In this document: positions 25,422 through 33,689 of the stretch, one piece after another
Numbering within the stretch: the stretch's first letter is position 1
Layout: every line of letters starts with the position of its first letter
Source: a bacterium
Lineage (GTDB): Bacteria; Electryoneota; Electryoneia; Electryoneales; Electryoneaceae
Reading direction: 5' to 3'
DNA: 38,058 bases
Assembly: GCA_028278125.1 (NCBI GenBank)
Contig: JANQEY010000045.1
Span: 1 to 38,058 of the forward strand
Made by a program: the position numbers and the translations under genes
Notes under the pieces: generated by a model
Database searches by the model: none
What the model saw: only the letters and a program-made list of their open reading frames with translations
Told to the model about the DNA's origin: nothing

Positions 25422-27095
25422 TTACCTGAGTGTACCCTCGTATTTTGCAGTCAGCTGCTTGATCTTGACATGTTCGTCAGTGTAGTCGGGAAGCAGCATC
25501 GGGGCGATACGACCGTCGCCGACACCGGCCTTTTCAACTTCATCGTTGTACTTGACGACATGATCAAGGTTCAGGGCACCGTCTTCGGCGTTATTCAGGG
25601 CATATTCACCGGCACTCTTGCCGGAAATACGACCGTAAACCATGATATCCAGCAGGCTGTTGCCCATCAAACGGTTCTCGCCGTGAGTTCCACCACCAAC
25701 CTCTCCGGCAATAAACAGGCCGGGAACACATGTTGTGCTGTCTGACTTAAACTCAAGACCACCGTTCTGGTAATGCAAGGTCGGGTAAATCAACATCGGC
25801 TCTTTACCGATATCGATTCCGAAACGACTGAAGAGGATATGTTTACCGGGGAATTCCTTCTCCACGTAGCCCTCACCAAACATCACGTCGAGCATCGGGC
25901 TGTCCAGCCAGACACCGAACTTACCTGTCGGTGTGGGAACACCCTTACCTGTTTCGACACATTCACGGATGATACATGATGCTTCGATATCACGGGGTTC
26001 ACGTTCGAATACAAACTGGTTACCTTCAACATTCACAAGGTTGGCACCTGCACCGCGGAATTTTTCCGTGATCAGGATACCTTCAGCCTGTTCCGGGAAT
26101 ATCACACCGGTCGGATGGTACTGGATTGTATGCAGGAAACAAACCGGGACACCGGCACGGTAAGCGATGACAAATCCGTCACCGGTCGCGCCGTAGTGGT
26201 TCGTGGTCATAAAGTTCTGGACATGGAGACGGCCACTGCCGCCTGTTGCCATCACAACCGATTTGGCTTTGACAACACTATACTCGGCTGTTTCCATGTT
26301 GTAAAGAACCGCACCCGCGCAGTGACCCTTGTCGTTAAGGATCAGCTCAACAGCCGGGCTGAACTCAATAACTGTAATATCGTCTGTCCGGTTACGTGCC
26401 TCATCACGAACGGTACGCATCATTTCGGCACCGGTAATGTCAGCAGCGAAATGCATCCGTTTGCGGCATGTTCCACCACCATGCATGGTCTTCAGGGTAC
26501 CATCCGGGTATTTACTGAAATTGGCGCCCAGGTCGAGCATCCATTTCATTACGTCCGGGGCTTCCTTGGTCAAAGTTTCAACCAGTTCGGGCTTGTTGGT
26601 GAAATGACCGCCACCCATCACGTCGAGGTAATGGTAATATGGTGAATCCTTCCAGCCTTTTGTCGCTGCCTGGATTCCACCTTCAGCCATCATCGTGTTG
26701 GCATCACCATGACGAAGTTTGGTGGCGATTATTACCTTCGCACCCTGTTCCTGTGCAAGGAGTGCGGCTGATGTTCCAGCGCCACCACCACCGATAACCA
26801 GTACGTCGGTTTCATATTCCGGGTTGGAAAGGTCAACCTTACCCGGTTCTACACGGCTTTTCGCTTCGAGAATGTCAACATACTCGTTGGCTATTCGGTA
26901 GCCCTTGTTCGGACCTACCTGCACCGGGCGACGTCCCTCTTCCTTCACATCCGGGTGGAAGGCTTTGAGGACTTTATCGCGGTCTTCAAGGCTTAATGCC
27001 GGGAATTCTTCGTTGTTCTTTTTCCTCTCGACACGTTCCGGCCTTGTCTCTTCTACTTTTTTTATTAACTGCTTAAGACTTTCGGGATATCCCAT
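25422..27095 (-). CDS. Fumarate reductase/succinate dehydrogenase-type flavoprotein subunit
   Basis: 557 residues; start follows GAGGGGGAACCTGAA. A 95-residue N-terminal extension precedes the FAD-binding Rossmann motif (VLVIGGGGAGTSAALLA, about 98-114). Active-site blocks are conserved: YHPTG (326-330), LITEKFRGAG (341-350), HY at 441-442, and AGEVGGGTHGENRLMGNSLL (463-482) with the catalytic-type arginine at 475. At the position of the histidine that holds FAD covalently in SdhA (SHT before AQGGI), this protein has asparagine 133 (ANTMMAEGGI), so FAD is probably bound non-covalently. It is last in an operon with an FeS subunit and HdrB/HdrC-like proteins. Fumarate reduction with a thiol or low-potential donor is likely; succinate oxidation is not excluded. 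Confidence 0.92.
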   Translation of the reverse strand: MGYPESLKQLIKKVEETRPERVERKKNNEEFPALSLEDRDKVLKAFHPDVKEEGRRPVQVGPNKGYRIANEYVDILEAKSRVEPGKVDLSNPEYETDVLVIGGGGAGTSAALLAQEQGAKVIIATKLRHGDANTMMAEGGIQAATKGWKDSPYYHYLDVMGGGHFTNKPELVETLTKEAPDVMKWMLDLGANFSKYPDGTLKTMHGGGTCRKRMHFAADITGAEMMRTVRDEARNRTDDITVIEFSPAVELILNDKGHCAGAVLYNMETAEYSVVKAKSVVMATGGSGRLHVQNFMTTNHYGATGDGFVIAYRAGVPVCFLHTIQYHPTGVIFPEQAEGILITEKFRGAGANLVNVEGNQFVFEREPRDIEASCIIRECVETGKGVPTPTGKFGVWLDSPMLDVMFGEGYVEKEFPGKHILFSRFGIDIGKEPMLIYPTLHYQNGGLEFKSDSTTCVPGLFIAGEVGGGTHGENRLMGNSLLDIMVYGRISGKSAGEYALNNAEDGALNLDHVVKYNDEVEKAGVGDGRIAPMLLPDYTDEHVKIKQLTAKYEGTLR

Positions 27096-27165
27096 TTCAG
27101 GTTCCCCCTCTACTCGTCGTTAATACCAAATGATATTTTATCTTATAAAAGGACACCATTGTCCT

Positions 27166-27969
27166 TTATTTCAGCAATGCGTGATCGTTTTCCGGTTTCC
27201 AATCCTCGTCAGCAGCGTGAGGTTCACTTTCACGTGCTTTATAGAGCTCGATCAGTTTTTCGATCTCGGGTGTTTTGGTAGCTTCATCAAAGGGATCCAT
27301 TGTCCCAAGTTTTTTCAGCTCTTCCATATTTTCGTTGTAATACCCGGACTGGATTGCTTCAACCTGCATATCGCAATGTTCGCTGTGAGGAGCAATAAAT
27401 TTACCGCGGATACGTCGTACCATTTGTGCGATATGGTACTGTGCCATCTCACCCATGCAACGTGTGGCGCATAATCCGCACTGGATACAGTCAAAGGATA
27501 TTTCAGCAGCTTTTTCCAGGTTACCCTGTTTGATAGCCGCGATATAATCCATTGTCTGTACGTCCATCGGGCAGACCTTGGTGCATGCATTACATGCCAG
27601 GCAGCGGAAAAGTTCAGGATATGCCTTGTATACCTCTTCAGCTTCACCCTTCAACTCATCCCAATTGAAGGTAGCACGATTAGCAGGGAAAAACGGGATC
27701 TGGGTCAGGTACATATTCGGCTCAACCACAGTCTGGCAGGCCAGCCCTACACGAATATGGTAATCACCGGGCAAACGGTAAACTGTAGCACATGCACCGC
27801 ATACACCACCACGGCATCCCGCACCTCGGACATATTTGTATCCCGCGTATTCCAACGCCTTCATGATTGTTAAGGAATTCGGCACCTCATATTGTTTACC
27901 CATAATGAAGACAGGTATCATTTCCGCCTTAACTTCGGGTACCGTTTCCACTGTTGCAGTCTCGCTCAT
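27166..27969 (-). CDS. Iron-sulfur subunit: one 2Fe-2S and two 4Fe-4S sites (SdhB/TfrB-like)
   Basis: 267 residues; ATG at 27969 after GAGGTTCGC. A plant-type 2Fe-2S domain has Cys52, 57, 60 and 78 (CRGGVCGAC). Two CxxCxxCxxxC motifs follow: Cys123/126/129/133 (CLACNACTKVC) and Cys161/164/167/171 (CIQCGLCATRC). Ordinary SdhB has one 3Fe-4S site and a split-ligand second cluster; here both C-terminal motifs are complete, as in thiol:fumarate reductase and HdrC-type subunits. A charged C-terminal tail (about 190-267) has no known match. It should pass electrons between the HdrB-like subunit and the flavoprotein. Confidence 0.92.
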   Translation of the reverse strand: MSETATVETVPEVKAEMIPVFIMGKQYEVPNSLTIMKALEYAGYKYVRGAGCRGGVCGACATVYRLPGDYHIRVGLACQTVVEPNMYLTQIPFFPANRATFNWDELKGEAEEVYKAYPELFRCLACNACTKVCPMDVQTMDYIAAIKQGNLEKAAEISFDCIQCGLCATRCMGEMAQYHIAQMVRRIRGKFIAPHSEHCDMQVEAIQSGYYNENMEELKKLGTMDPFDEATKTPEIEKLIELYKARESEPHAADEDWKPENDHALLK

Positions 27970-28015
27970 GCGAACCTCTTATGTTTAAATCTGGATTGTG
28001 CTATTTGAGCCTATT

Positions 28016-28900
28016 CTAAGCCGTGGCAAGAATCCCTTTTTCCTCAAGGAATGCCAACGCTTCTGGTGTATTTAAATCTAATTTGTTCACATCAACCGGT
28101 AATCCCAACGCCAACGCCAGTAATTGGCTGAAATAGAATGTCGGAAGACCGTTAATCCCTTCACTGCCATTAAGTGCGTCTTTCTGGCGACGTCCCACAT
28201 TGTATTCACACAACGGGCAGCTTAATACAAGCGCGTCAGCACCGGCGTGTTCGGCTGATCCAATTATTGTCATGGTTGTCTGGGCAGCAGCTTCAGGATT
28301 GGAGATAATCTGGTATGAACCACAACACCGTTCAGATTCAGAAAATTCAGTGTACTCAGCACCGATAGCTTCCACAAATTCTTGGAATATCTTCACATTT
28401 TCCGGTGATTCAATTGTGATTTCCGTTGGACGTGTTAAAGTACAGCCGTAATATGGTGCAAACTTGACGCCTTCGAATGGATTTTTAATTGCATCACGAA
28501 CCTTGTCCCAACCGATCTCATCCCGGATAAAGTTGAGCAGGTGAAGTACCTCCACCTCACCCTTATAATCGCTCTCTTCTTCCATGAAATTGTTCAGGGC
28601 ATCCCGTTTTACTTCATCGTCACGCATCAGGTTGTTGGCACGGGCAAGGGTGTTGTAGCACATCGAACAAAGTGTAACAATTTTATCAAATCCCTGGTCA
28701 TGGGCACGGATCAGGTCACGAACCGGAGCGAGGTAATGAACGAGATCATCATCCGCCAGTGAATAAACAGCCCCGCAACAGTTCCATTTTTCCAGCTCTA
28801 CCATTTCCACGTCCAGGGCTTCCATGGCCTTGATTGCCGCTACTTCCAGGTTCTGGGCTTTGCTTTTAAGAGTGCATCCCGGGTAATAACCGATTTTCAT
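28016..28900 (-). CDS. Heterodisulfide reductase subunit B-like protein (two CCG domains)
   Basis: 294 residues; ATG at 28900 after AAGGAAAAATC. Both CCG domains are complete: Cys9, Cys41-Cys42-Gly, Cys78, Cys81, and Cys153, Cys192-Cys193-Gly, Cys228, Cys231. In archaeal HdrB such motifs bind two non-cubane 4Fe-4S clusters that cleave the CoM-S-S-CoB disulfide. In bacteria the same domain occurs in SdhE/MfrE-type fumarate reductases. No membrane segment is visible, so unlike the usual quinone-linked enzymes this complex may be soluble or peripheral. The natural electron partner (quinone, thiol or disulfide) is unknown. Confidence 0.92.
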   Translation of the reverse strand: MKIGYYPGCTLKSKAQNLEVAAIKAMEALDVEMVELEKWNCCGAVYSLADDDLVHYLAPVRDLIRAHDQGFDKIVTLCSMCYNTLARANNLMRDDEVKRDALNNFMEEESDYKGEVEVLHLLNFIRDEIGWDKVRDAIKNPFEGVKFAPYYGCTLTRPTEITIESPENVKIFQEFVEAIGAEYTEFSESERCCGSYQIISNPEAAAQTTMTIIGSAEHAGADALVLSCPLCEYNVGRRQKDALNGSEGINGLPTFYFSQLLALALGLPVDVNKLDLNTPEALAFLEEKGILATA

Positions 28901-28909
28901 GATTTTTCC

Positions 28910-29317
28910 TTATGCAGTATGTTTCCGAAACGCGCTGACCATAGCAATCTGTGGCATCTCTTCAACCAGTTCCGCTTCAATCTCGAACGGCTCAACAAAG
29001 TTCTCGTTGGAACGAAGCTGGATCAGGCGAATCGCCTCGATAATCTTGGGGATATCAAGACCACGGGGACAACGGACTTCGCAGACATGACAGGAAGCGC
29101 ACATCCAGGCGAAATTGGCCTTCATCACCTGCTCCCGTTGGCCCAACTGTGCCAGGTGAATAACCCGTCTCGGGTTTAAATCCGTACTGGCATCCATGGG
29201 ACAGACACCCGCACAGGTACCACACTGCATGCATTTTTTAACAGGTTCACCGCTGACCACGGCTACCTTTTCGATGAAATCCATATCAATGGTTTTATCC
29301 GACAGTGTAATCGGCAT
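28910..29317 (-). CDS. Heterodisulfide reductase subunit C-like ferredoxin
   Basis: 135 residues; ATG at 29317 after GAGGTTACT; first gene of the redox operon, nine bases before the HdrB-like gene. Two 4Fe-4S motifs are intact: Cys29/32/35/39 (CMQCGTCAGVCPMD) and Cys73/76/79/83 (CASCHVCEVRCPRG). The ASTDLNPRRVIHLAQLGQ stretch between them is typical of HdrC. It would link the HdrB-like subunit to an outside electron carrier. No membrane anchor is present. Confidence 0.92.
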   Translation of the reverse strand: MPITLSDKTIDMDFIEKVAVVSGEPVKKCMQCGTCAGVCPMDASTDLNPRRVIHLAQLGQREQVMKANFAWMCASCHVCEVRCPRGLDIPKIIEAIRLIQLRSNENFVEPFEIEAELVEEMPQIAMVSAFRKHTA

Positions 29318-29819
29318 AGTAACCTCGCGCTTGGCGTGAGTGAAAATTCACAAGTAAAAAAATACGCCGGGATATACCGTACTAGTTGCAATACCTGAAT
29401 TTTCCGGCGGAAAGGGTGAAGAATATAACAAACTTAAATCAATGTTTCAAGTAGCCTTTTTTCAATGAATTAGGGTTGCTTAACGGTTAGTTTGAATTAA
29501 CTCGATCCTATCGTATTGCAAAGTCTAACTTTCGAAATCTTAGCATCAACGGACGAAAAGATACTCCCAGAGCAACAAGAGATTTAATAAGGAAATATTC
29601 CCAAAATATTAGTTAAAACAAAGTAAAATTCAGATTGATGTTGGATGAATTATCACCTGATAAACTTAAACTAACTCTGGAGCCTGAATATTTCTAAAAA
29701 AATGTTTTTACACTTCTTGAAATTGCCTCCGGAAATTTACAGTTTATTAGTCTTAGCAGTTTAAGATGCATCCCCATTTACACAATGACTGCCAACACTC
29801 AAACCTGAGGGGGTGAATT
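29318..29819. other. 502-base divergent intergenic region
   Basis: It holds the promoters of the redox operon (left) and a propeller gene (right). It is AT-rich. GAGGGGGTGAATT directly before 29820 is a strong ribosome binding site. I see no gene, no repeat of the families described here, and no convincing palindrome. Confidence 0.5.
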
Positions 29820-31559
29820 ATGAGACGTTTTGCGCCAGTTGTTTCTTTCTTGATGGTTGTCCTTTTTACCTGCAATTTAAACCTTTTCGCCCAGGTAGAA
29901 TTTACTGAACATGTGTTCGACAACGATTTTCCTTATGCAAAGTGTACCCTTGCTGAAGATTTTGACAGGGATGGAGATATCGATATTGTCGGGACTGCTT
30001 CCAACGGCCATGGATTTGCCTGGTGGGAACAGGATGGATTCCTCCAGTTTACCATGCATGAAATTGGTGAGGATCAATATCCTGCACCAATGGAAATTTA
30101 TATTATTGATATGGACTACGATTCCGACCTGGATATTGTTAGTTCAAACTTGGTAAATGATGCAATCAGCTGGTGGGAGAATGACGGCAACATGTCATTC
30201 ACTGAACGTTTCGTATTTGATGATCTTGCCGATCCGTATGGGATATTTGCCATTGACATTGATAGTGATTGTGACATTGATATTTTAGCATCATATAAAT
30301 ACGATAATTCAGTTTACTGGTTCGAGAACGATGGCGAATTTAATTTTACTAGCCACCTCATATGCGATAATTTCCCTTACGCAAATACGGTTTATGCTGT
30401 CGATCTCGACGGTGACTCAGACCAGGATATCCTGGGAACCGGTGGATGTTCCTATACACGCTGGTGGGAAAATGAGGGCAACCTGGAATTCACTGAAAAC
30501 CTGGTAGCTGACAGCAGCGCCATGCATGCCCTTGATGTTACCGCGGCGGATATGGATGGTGACAGCGACCTTGATTTGTTGGTTGCATATGGTAATTGGC
30601 GTAATGTCCAGGTACTGGAAAATGACGATAATGAAAATTTCACCAGCCATACTCTGTTCACAGATAACAATTCTCATAATTTTGACTGTGAAATAGTTGC
30701 CAGGGACCTTGATCGCGATGGTGATGTAGACATTGTTGCCACATCACGTGAAAGTTCTGAGTTCCTATGGTGGGAAAACCTTGGTGAATTAGAGTTCGAA
30801 CAACATACAATTGTTGAGGCTGAAGAAATATCCTACAGGTCATTCGTATCAGTCGCTGACCTTGATGGCGATGGTGACAATGACCTGATCACAAACCGTG
30901 AAACAATGGACGGTGACCATATAGTCTGGTGGGAAAGTAATGTCACTGATTTTTTGCCCCCCACACCGGCAGGATTAATCTCACCCACGGATAATGAAAC
31001 TATTTACGGCGGAGAAGTAACACTTACATGGTCATCATCGATAGCCAATGACTCGCTCGGACCTACTGATGTAACATACCAGGTGGAATGGTCAATCTGG
31101 GAAGATTTCGGTTACTCATTCGATGCCTACGCAGGTGAAGATACAACCGTGACGATAGGTAATCTTGCAGATAACAATACCTACTTCTGGCGTGTTGTTA
31201 CATATGACGAACGCGGAAATACAGTATTCTCAGAACAGTCCTGGTGTTTCCATATTGATCTGACCAACGACGTAAATAATCAAACAGAAGCTTTGCCAAC
31301 ATCTTTTAATGTCGCCACTTATCCGAATCCTTTCAATTCGGAACTCAGCATTGATGTTTCACTCCCTGTAAACCAGGATCTTTCTGTCGGTATATCAGAT
31401 CTGCTGGGACGAGAACTGGAATCCTGGAATACGGGTTTACTAAATGCCGGAACTCACAGGTTTAACTGGACGGCGGACGATTATCCCGCGGGGATTTATT
31501 TTGTCAGGATAGTTGCGCAGGATTATAATTCAGTGCAGAAGGTATTGCTGTTGAAATAG
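29820..31559 (+). CDS. Secreted 7-blade VCBS propeller protein with Fn3-like and T9SS domains
   Basis: 579 residues with a signal peptide (about 1-24, LNLFAQ). Seven blades (about 28-375) have the calcium-site motif, but the strand reads WWENDG instead of WYENTDGLG, so it belongs to a second propeller subfamily. Some sites deviate (DIDSDCDIDIL). A fibronectin-III-like domain follows (about 380-480, ending CFHID). The sorting domain begins YPNPFNSELSI (about 501) and ends QKVLLLK, a different variant from the YPNPFNPTTT type of the other cluster. The gene at 31803 is its tandem paralogue. Confidence 0.94.
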   Translation: MRRFAPVVSFLMVVLFTCNLNLFAQVEFTEHVFDNDFPYAKCTLAEDFDRDGDIDIVGTASNGHGFAWWEQDGFLQFTMHEIGEDQYPAPMEIYIIDMDYDSDLDIVSSNLVNDAISWWENDGNMSFTERFVFDDLADPYGIFAIDIDSDCDIDILASYKYDNSVYWFENDGEFNFTSHLICDNFPYANTVYAVDLDGDSDQDILGTGGCSYTRWWENEGNLEFTENLVADSSAMHALDVTAADMDGDSDLDLLVAYGNWRNVQVLENDDNENFTSHTLFTDNNSHNFDCEIVARDLDRDGDVDIVATSRESSEFLWWENLGELEFEQHTIVEAEEISYRSFVSVADLDGDGDNDLITNRETMDGDHIVWWESNVTDFLPPTPAGLISPTDNETIYGGEVTLTWSSSIANDSLGPTDVTYQVEWSIWEDFGYSFDAYAGEDTTVTIGNLADNNTYFWRVVTYDERGNTVFSEQSWCFHIDLTNDVNNQTEALPTSFNVATYPNPFNSELSIDVSLPVNQDLSVGISDLLGRELESWNTGLLNAGTHRFNWTADDYPAGIYFVRIVAQDYNSVQKVLLLK

Positions 31560-31561
31560 AA

Positions 31562-31620
31562 TTTTCCCCGAATTAATCCGCCCCTGGTGGATTGTGGGAT
31601 TCTCGCGAATCCGGGGAAAA
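31562..31620. repeat. Possible three-way-junction hairpin between paralogues
   Basis: The outer arms TTTTCCCC (31562-31569) and GGGGAAAA (31613-31620) enclose two smaller hairpins: AATCC/GGATT (31575-31593) and GGATTC/GAATCC (31597-31612) with loop tcgc. It starts two bases after the stop of the gene ending at 31559. It may end or stabilise that transcript. Confidence 0.45.
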
Positions 31621-31647
31621 ATCGACATCCATTTTGATATAAAAAAT

Positions 31648-31680
31648 CCCGGATATTTGCCGGCTGGTGGACTATCCGGG
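31648..31680. repeat. Hairpin with CCCGGATA stem
   Basis: CCCGGATA (31648-31655) and TATCCGGG (31673-31680) form a perfect eight-base stem. The loop shares CTGGTGGA with the preceding structure. From 31681 to 31802 only the leader and ribosome binding site (AGGGGGTGAATT) of the next gene are seen. Confidence 0.6.
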
Positions 31681-31802
31681 CTACTCATGATCGGAGGTGA
31701 TACCCTTTACTTAAAACAAAATCTTAAGATTCTGGTTAAAAGACGCCGCCAATAATATCCCCGTGCTTGCTTGGACGGACAAACTCAATTAGGGGGTGAA
31801 TT

Positions 31803-33524
31803 ATGAGACGCTTTTCACCTGTTTTATACCTCGTTTTATTTGTCCTTTTTTTTAGCTGTGCTACATCTAACGCCCAGGTAGAATTTACCAGCCATGTCAT
31901 TGATTCCGATTTTCCCACAGCATTTTGCTCTATCGCTGAGGATTTCGACCGTGATGGTGATATTGATGTTGTTGGAACATCCTTCACTGATCAGACCATT
32001 GCCTGGTGGGAGAACGATGGTGAAATGGGCTTTACCAGGCACATGATTTACAACGAATCACCTTGTCCCTACGAAGTTTTCATCGTGGATTTGGACCTGG
32101 ATGAGGATTTGGATCTAGTCTGTCCAATTCCAGGTTTCGACATGATTTACTGGATGGAAAACGATGGGGCTATGTCCTTCACTCAGCACACAGTTACGGA
32201 TAGTATAGATGAACCGTTCGGAGTGTATGCGCTTGATTTTGATGATGATGGCGACATTGATATTATAAGTGCCGTATTCAATTCCAACGCAGTTTACTGG
32301 CATGAAAATGATGGTGCACAAAATTTTACCGACCACCTTGTTTCAGACCAGGTAATGTGGGCGAATTCGGTTTTTGCAGCAGATCTTGATAACGATGCTG
32401 ACATGGATATTATAGCTTCCGGAAGATTATCTGAAACACTGTGGTGGGAAAATGACGGAAGTTTTAATTTTACTGAACGTGCTGTTTTCCCGGGATCTGA
32501 TCATTCAAATGATGTTACTGCAGCTGACATGGATGGGGACGGAGACCTTGATATCCTGATGTCAGGCGCTGATTGGGACTATATCCAATGCTGGGAGAAT
32601 AATAACAACGAATACATCCGTCATGATTTATGCAGCGATTACCACGAGAGTAGCGAAATTGTAGCGCGTGATCTTGATAGAGACGGTGATCTTGACGTGG
32701 TCGCGGTTTCCCGTCCAAGTACAAACTTTTACTGGTGGGAGAACCAGGGAAATCTTGAATTTGCGCAGCATACGATCTTTGCTGAAGATGAATGGTCATA
32801 CAGGACATATGTTTCCGTCGCTGATTTTGATGGTGATGGTGACAATGATCTTGTTACTAATCGAGAGATTGATGCAGGAGACAATATTTTGTGGTGGGAA
32901 AGTAACCTGATGGAATACATTCCACCATCTCCGGCACAACTTGTCTCGCCAGTTTATGGTTCACAGGTTAACAGCCTCGAGGTTGAACTTGTCTGGAATA
33001 CATCTGCAGTTAATGATTCTGCAGGTGAGAGCAACCTTACTTACCAGGCAGAATATTCCATCTGGGAAGATTTCAGTTTTTCATTTCAGGCAGATGCCGG
33101 AGAAGACACCTCCATAGTTATCGGAGATCTCCAGGAAAACAGGACATATTACTGGCGGGTAATCACATCGGATGATCTTGGTAATACGGTTCTATCCGAG
33201 GAGACATGGTGTTTCCATGTAGAATTGATAGATAATGTAGATAATCCGTTAAGTGCTCTACCTGCAACATTTTCGGTTTCAGCATATCCGAATCCTTTCA
33301 ACTCAGAACTTAGTATTAATGTTTCTTTACCGGTGACACAAGATCTTTCTGTCAGTATTTCTGATCTGCTGGGCCGTGAACTGGAAGCCTGGAATACGGG
33401 CATACTCAATGCCGGAACTCACAAGTTTAACTGGACAGCTGACGATTATCCCGCGGGAATTTATTTTGTAAGGATAGTTGCGCAGGATTACAACACTGTA
33501 AACAAAGTGCTGTTGTTGAAGTAG
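31803..33524 (+). CDS. Secreted 7-blade VCBS propeller protein, tandem paralogue
   Basis: 573 residues with the same layout as the gene at 29820-31559: signal peptide (about 1-24, TSNAQ), seven WWENDG-type blades, a fibronectin-III-like domain (about 376-475) and a T9SS domain starting YPNPFNSELSI (about 495), ending NKVLLLK. The two genes share the leader GGGGGTGAATTATGAGACG, so they arose by tandem duplication that included the ribosome binding site. Several calcium-site positions vary (DLDLDEDLDLV, DLDNDADMDII). The cysteine in the signal peptide (FSCATSNA) makes a lipoprotein possible, but T9SS export fits better. Confidence 0.94.
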   Translation: MRRFSPVLYLVLFVLFFSCATSNAQVEFTSHVIDSDFPTAFCSIAEDFDRDGDIDVVGTSFTDQTIAWWENDGEMGFTRHMIYNESPCPYEVFIVDLDLDEDLDLVCPIPGFDMIYWMENDGAMSFTQHTVTDSIDEPFGVYALDFDDDGDIDIISAVFNSNAVYWHENDGAQNFTDHLVSDQVMWANSVFAADLDNDADMDIIASGRLSETLWWENDGSFNFTERAVFPGSDHSNDVTAADMDGDGDLDILMSGADWDYIQCWENNNNEYIRHDLCSDYHESSEIVARDLDRDGDLDVVAVSRPSTNFYWWENQGNLEFAQHTIFAEDEWSYRTYVSVADFDGDGDNDLVTNREIDAGDNILWWESNLMEYIPPSPAQLVSPVYGSQVNSLEVELVWNTSAVNDSAGESNLTYQAEYSIWEDFSFSFQADAGEDTSIVIGDLQENRTYYWRVITSDDLGNTVLSEETWCFHVELIDNVDNPLSALPATFSVSAYPNPFNSELSINVSLPVTQDLSVSISDLLGRELEAWNTGILNAGTHKFNWTADDYPAGIYFVRIVAQDYNTVNKVLLLK

Positions 33525-33528
33525 TGTT

Positions 33529-33564
33529 AAGAAACCCGACTTGCGAGCCAAGTCGGGCCACCCG
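33529..33564 (-). repeat. GGTGGCCC-family hairpin, CCCGACTTG stem, inverted
   Basis: The arms are CCCGACTTG (33535-33543) and CAAGTCGGG (33549-33557), with loop cgagc, TTAAGAAA on the left and CCACCC on the right. It begins five bases after the propeller gene stop, in the opposite orientation to the copy at 25113. Confidence 0.82.
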
Positions 33565-33587
33565 GAATATGTAGTTTTTTTCTAATG

Positions 33588-33640
33588 CCCTGTTAGGCTT
33601 GTCCGCCTTAGCTTTGGCGACGGCGGATTGTCTAACAGGG
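33588..33640. repeat. Long hairpin with nested GC-rich stem
   Basis: CCCTGTTAG (33588-33596) pairs with CTAACAGGG (33632-33640). Inside, GTCCGCC and GGCGGAT pair again. It is intergenic between convergent genes and could stop transcription from both sides. Confidence 0.65.
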
Positions 33641-33689
33641 TTTTACTGTTTTTATATCGTATTCAACCGGTTGCTTTAAGAATCCTATA

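Noticed and set aside
28016..29317. HdrBC as a sign of methanogenesis or an archaeal genome
   Set aside because: There are no coenzyme M or methanogenesis genes, and all neighbours are bacterial envelope or T9SS types. CCG-domain proteins are widespread in bacteria.
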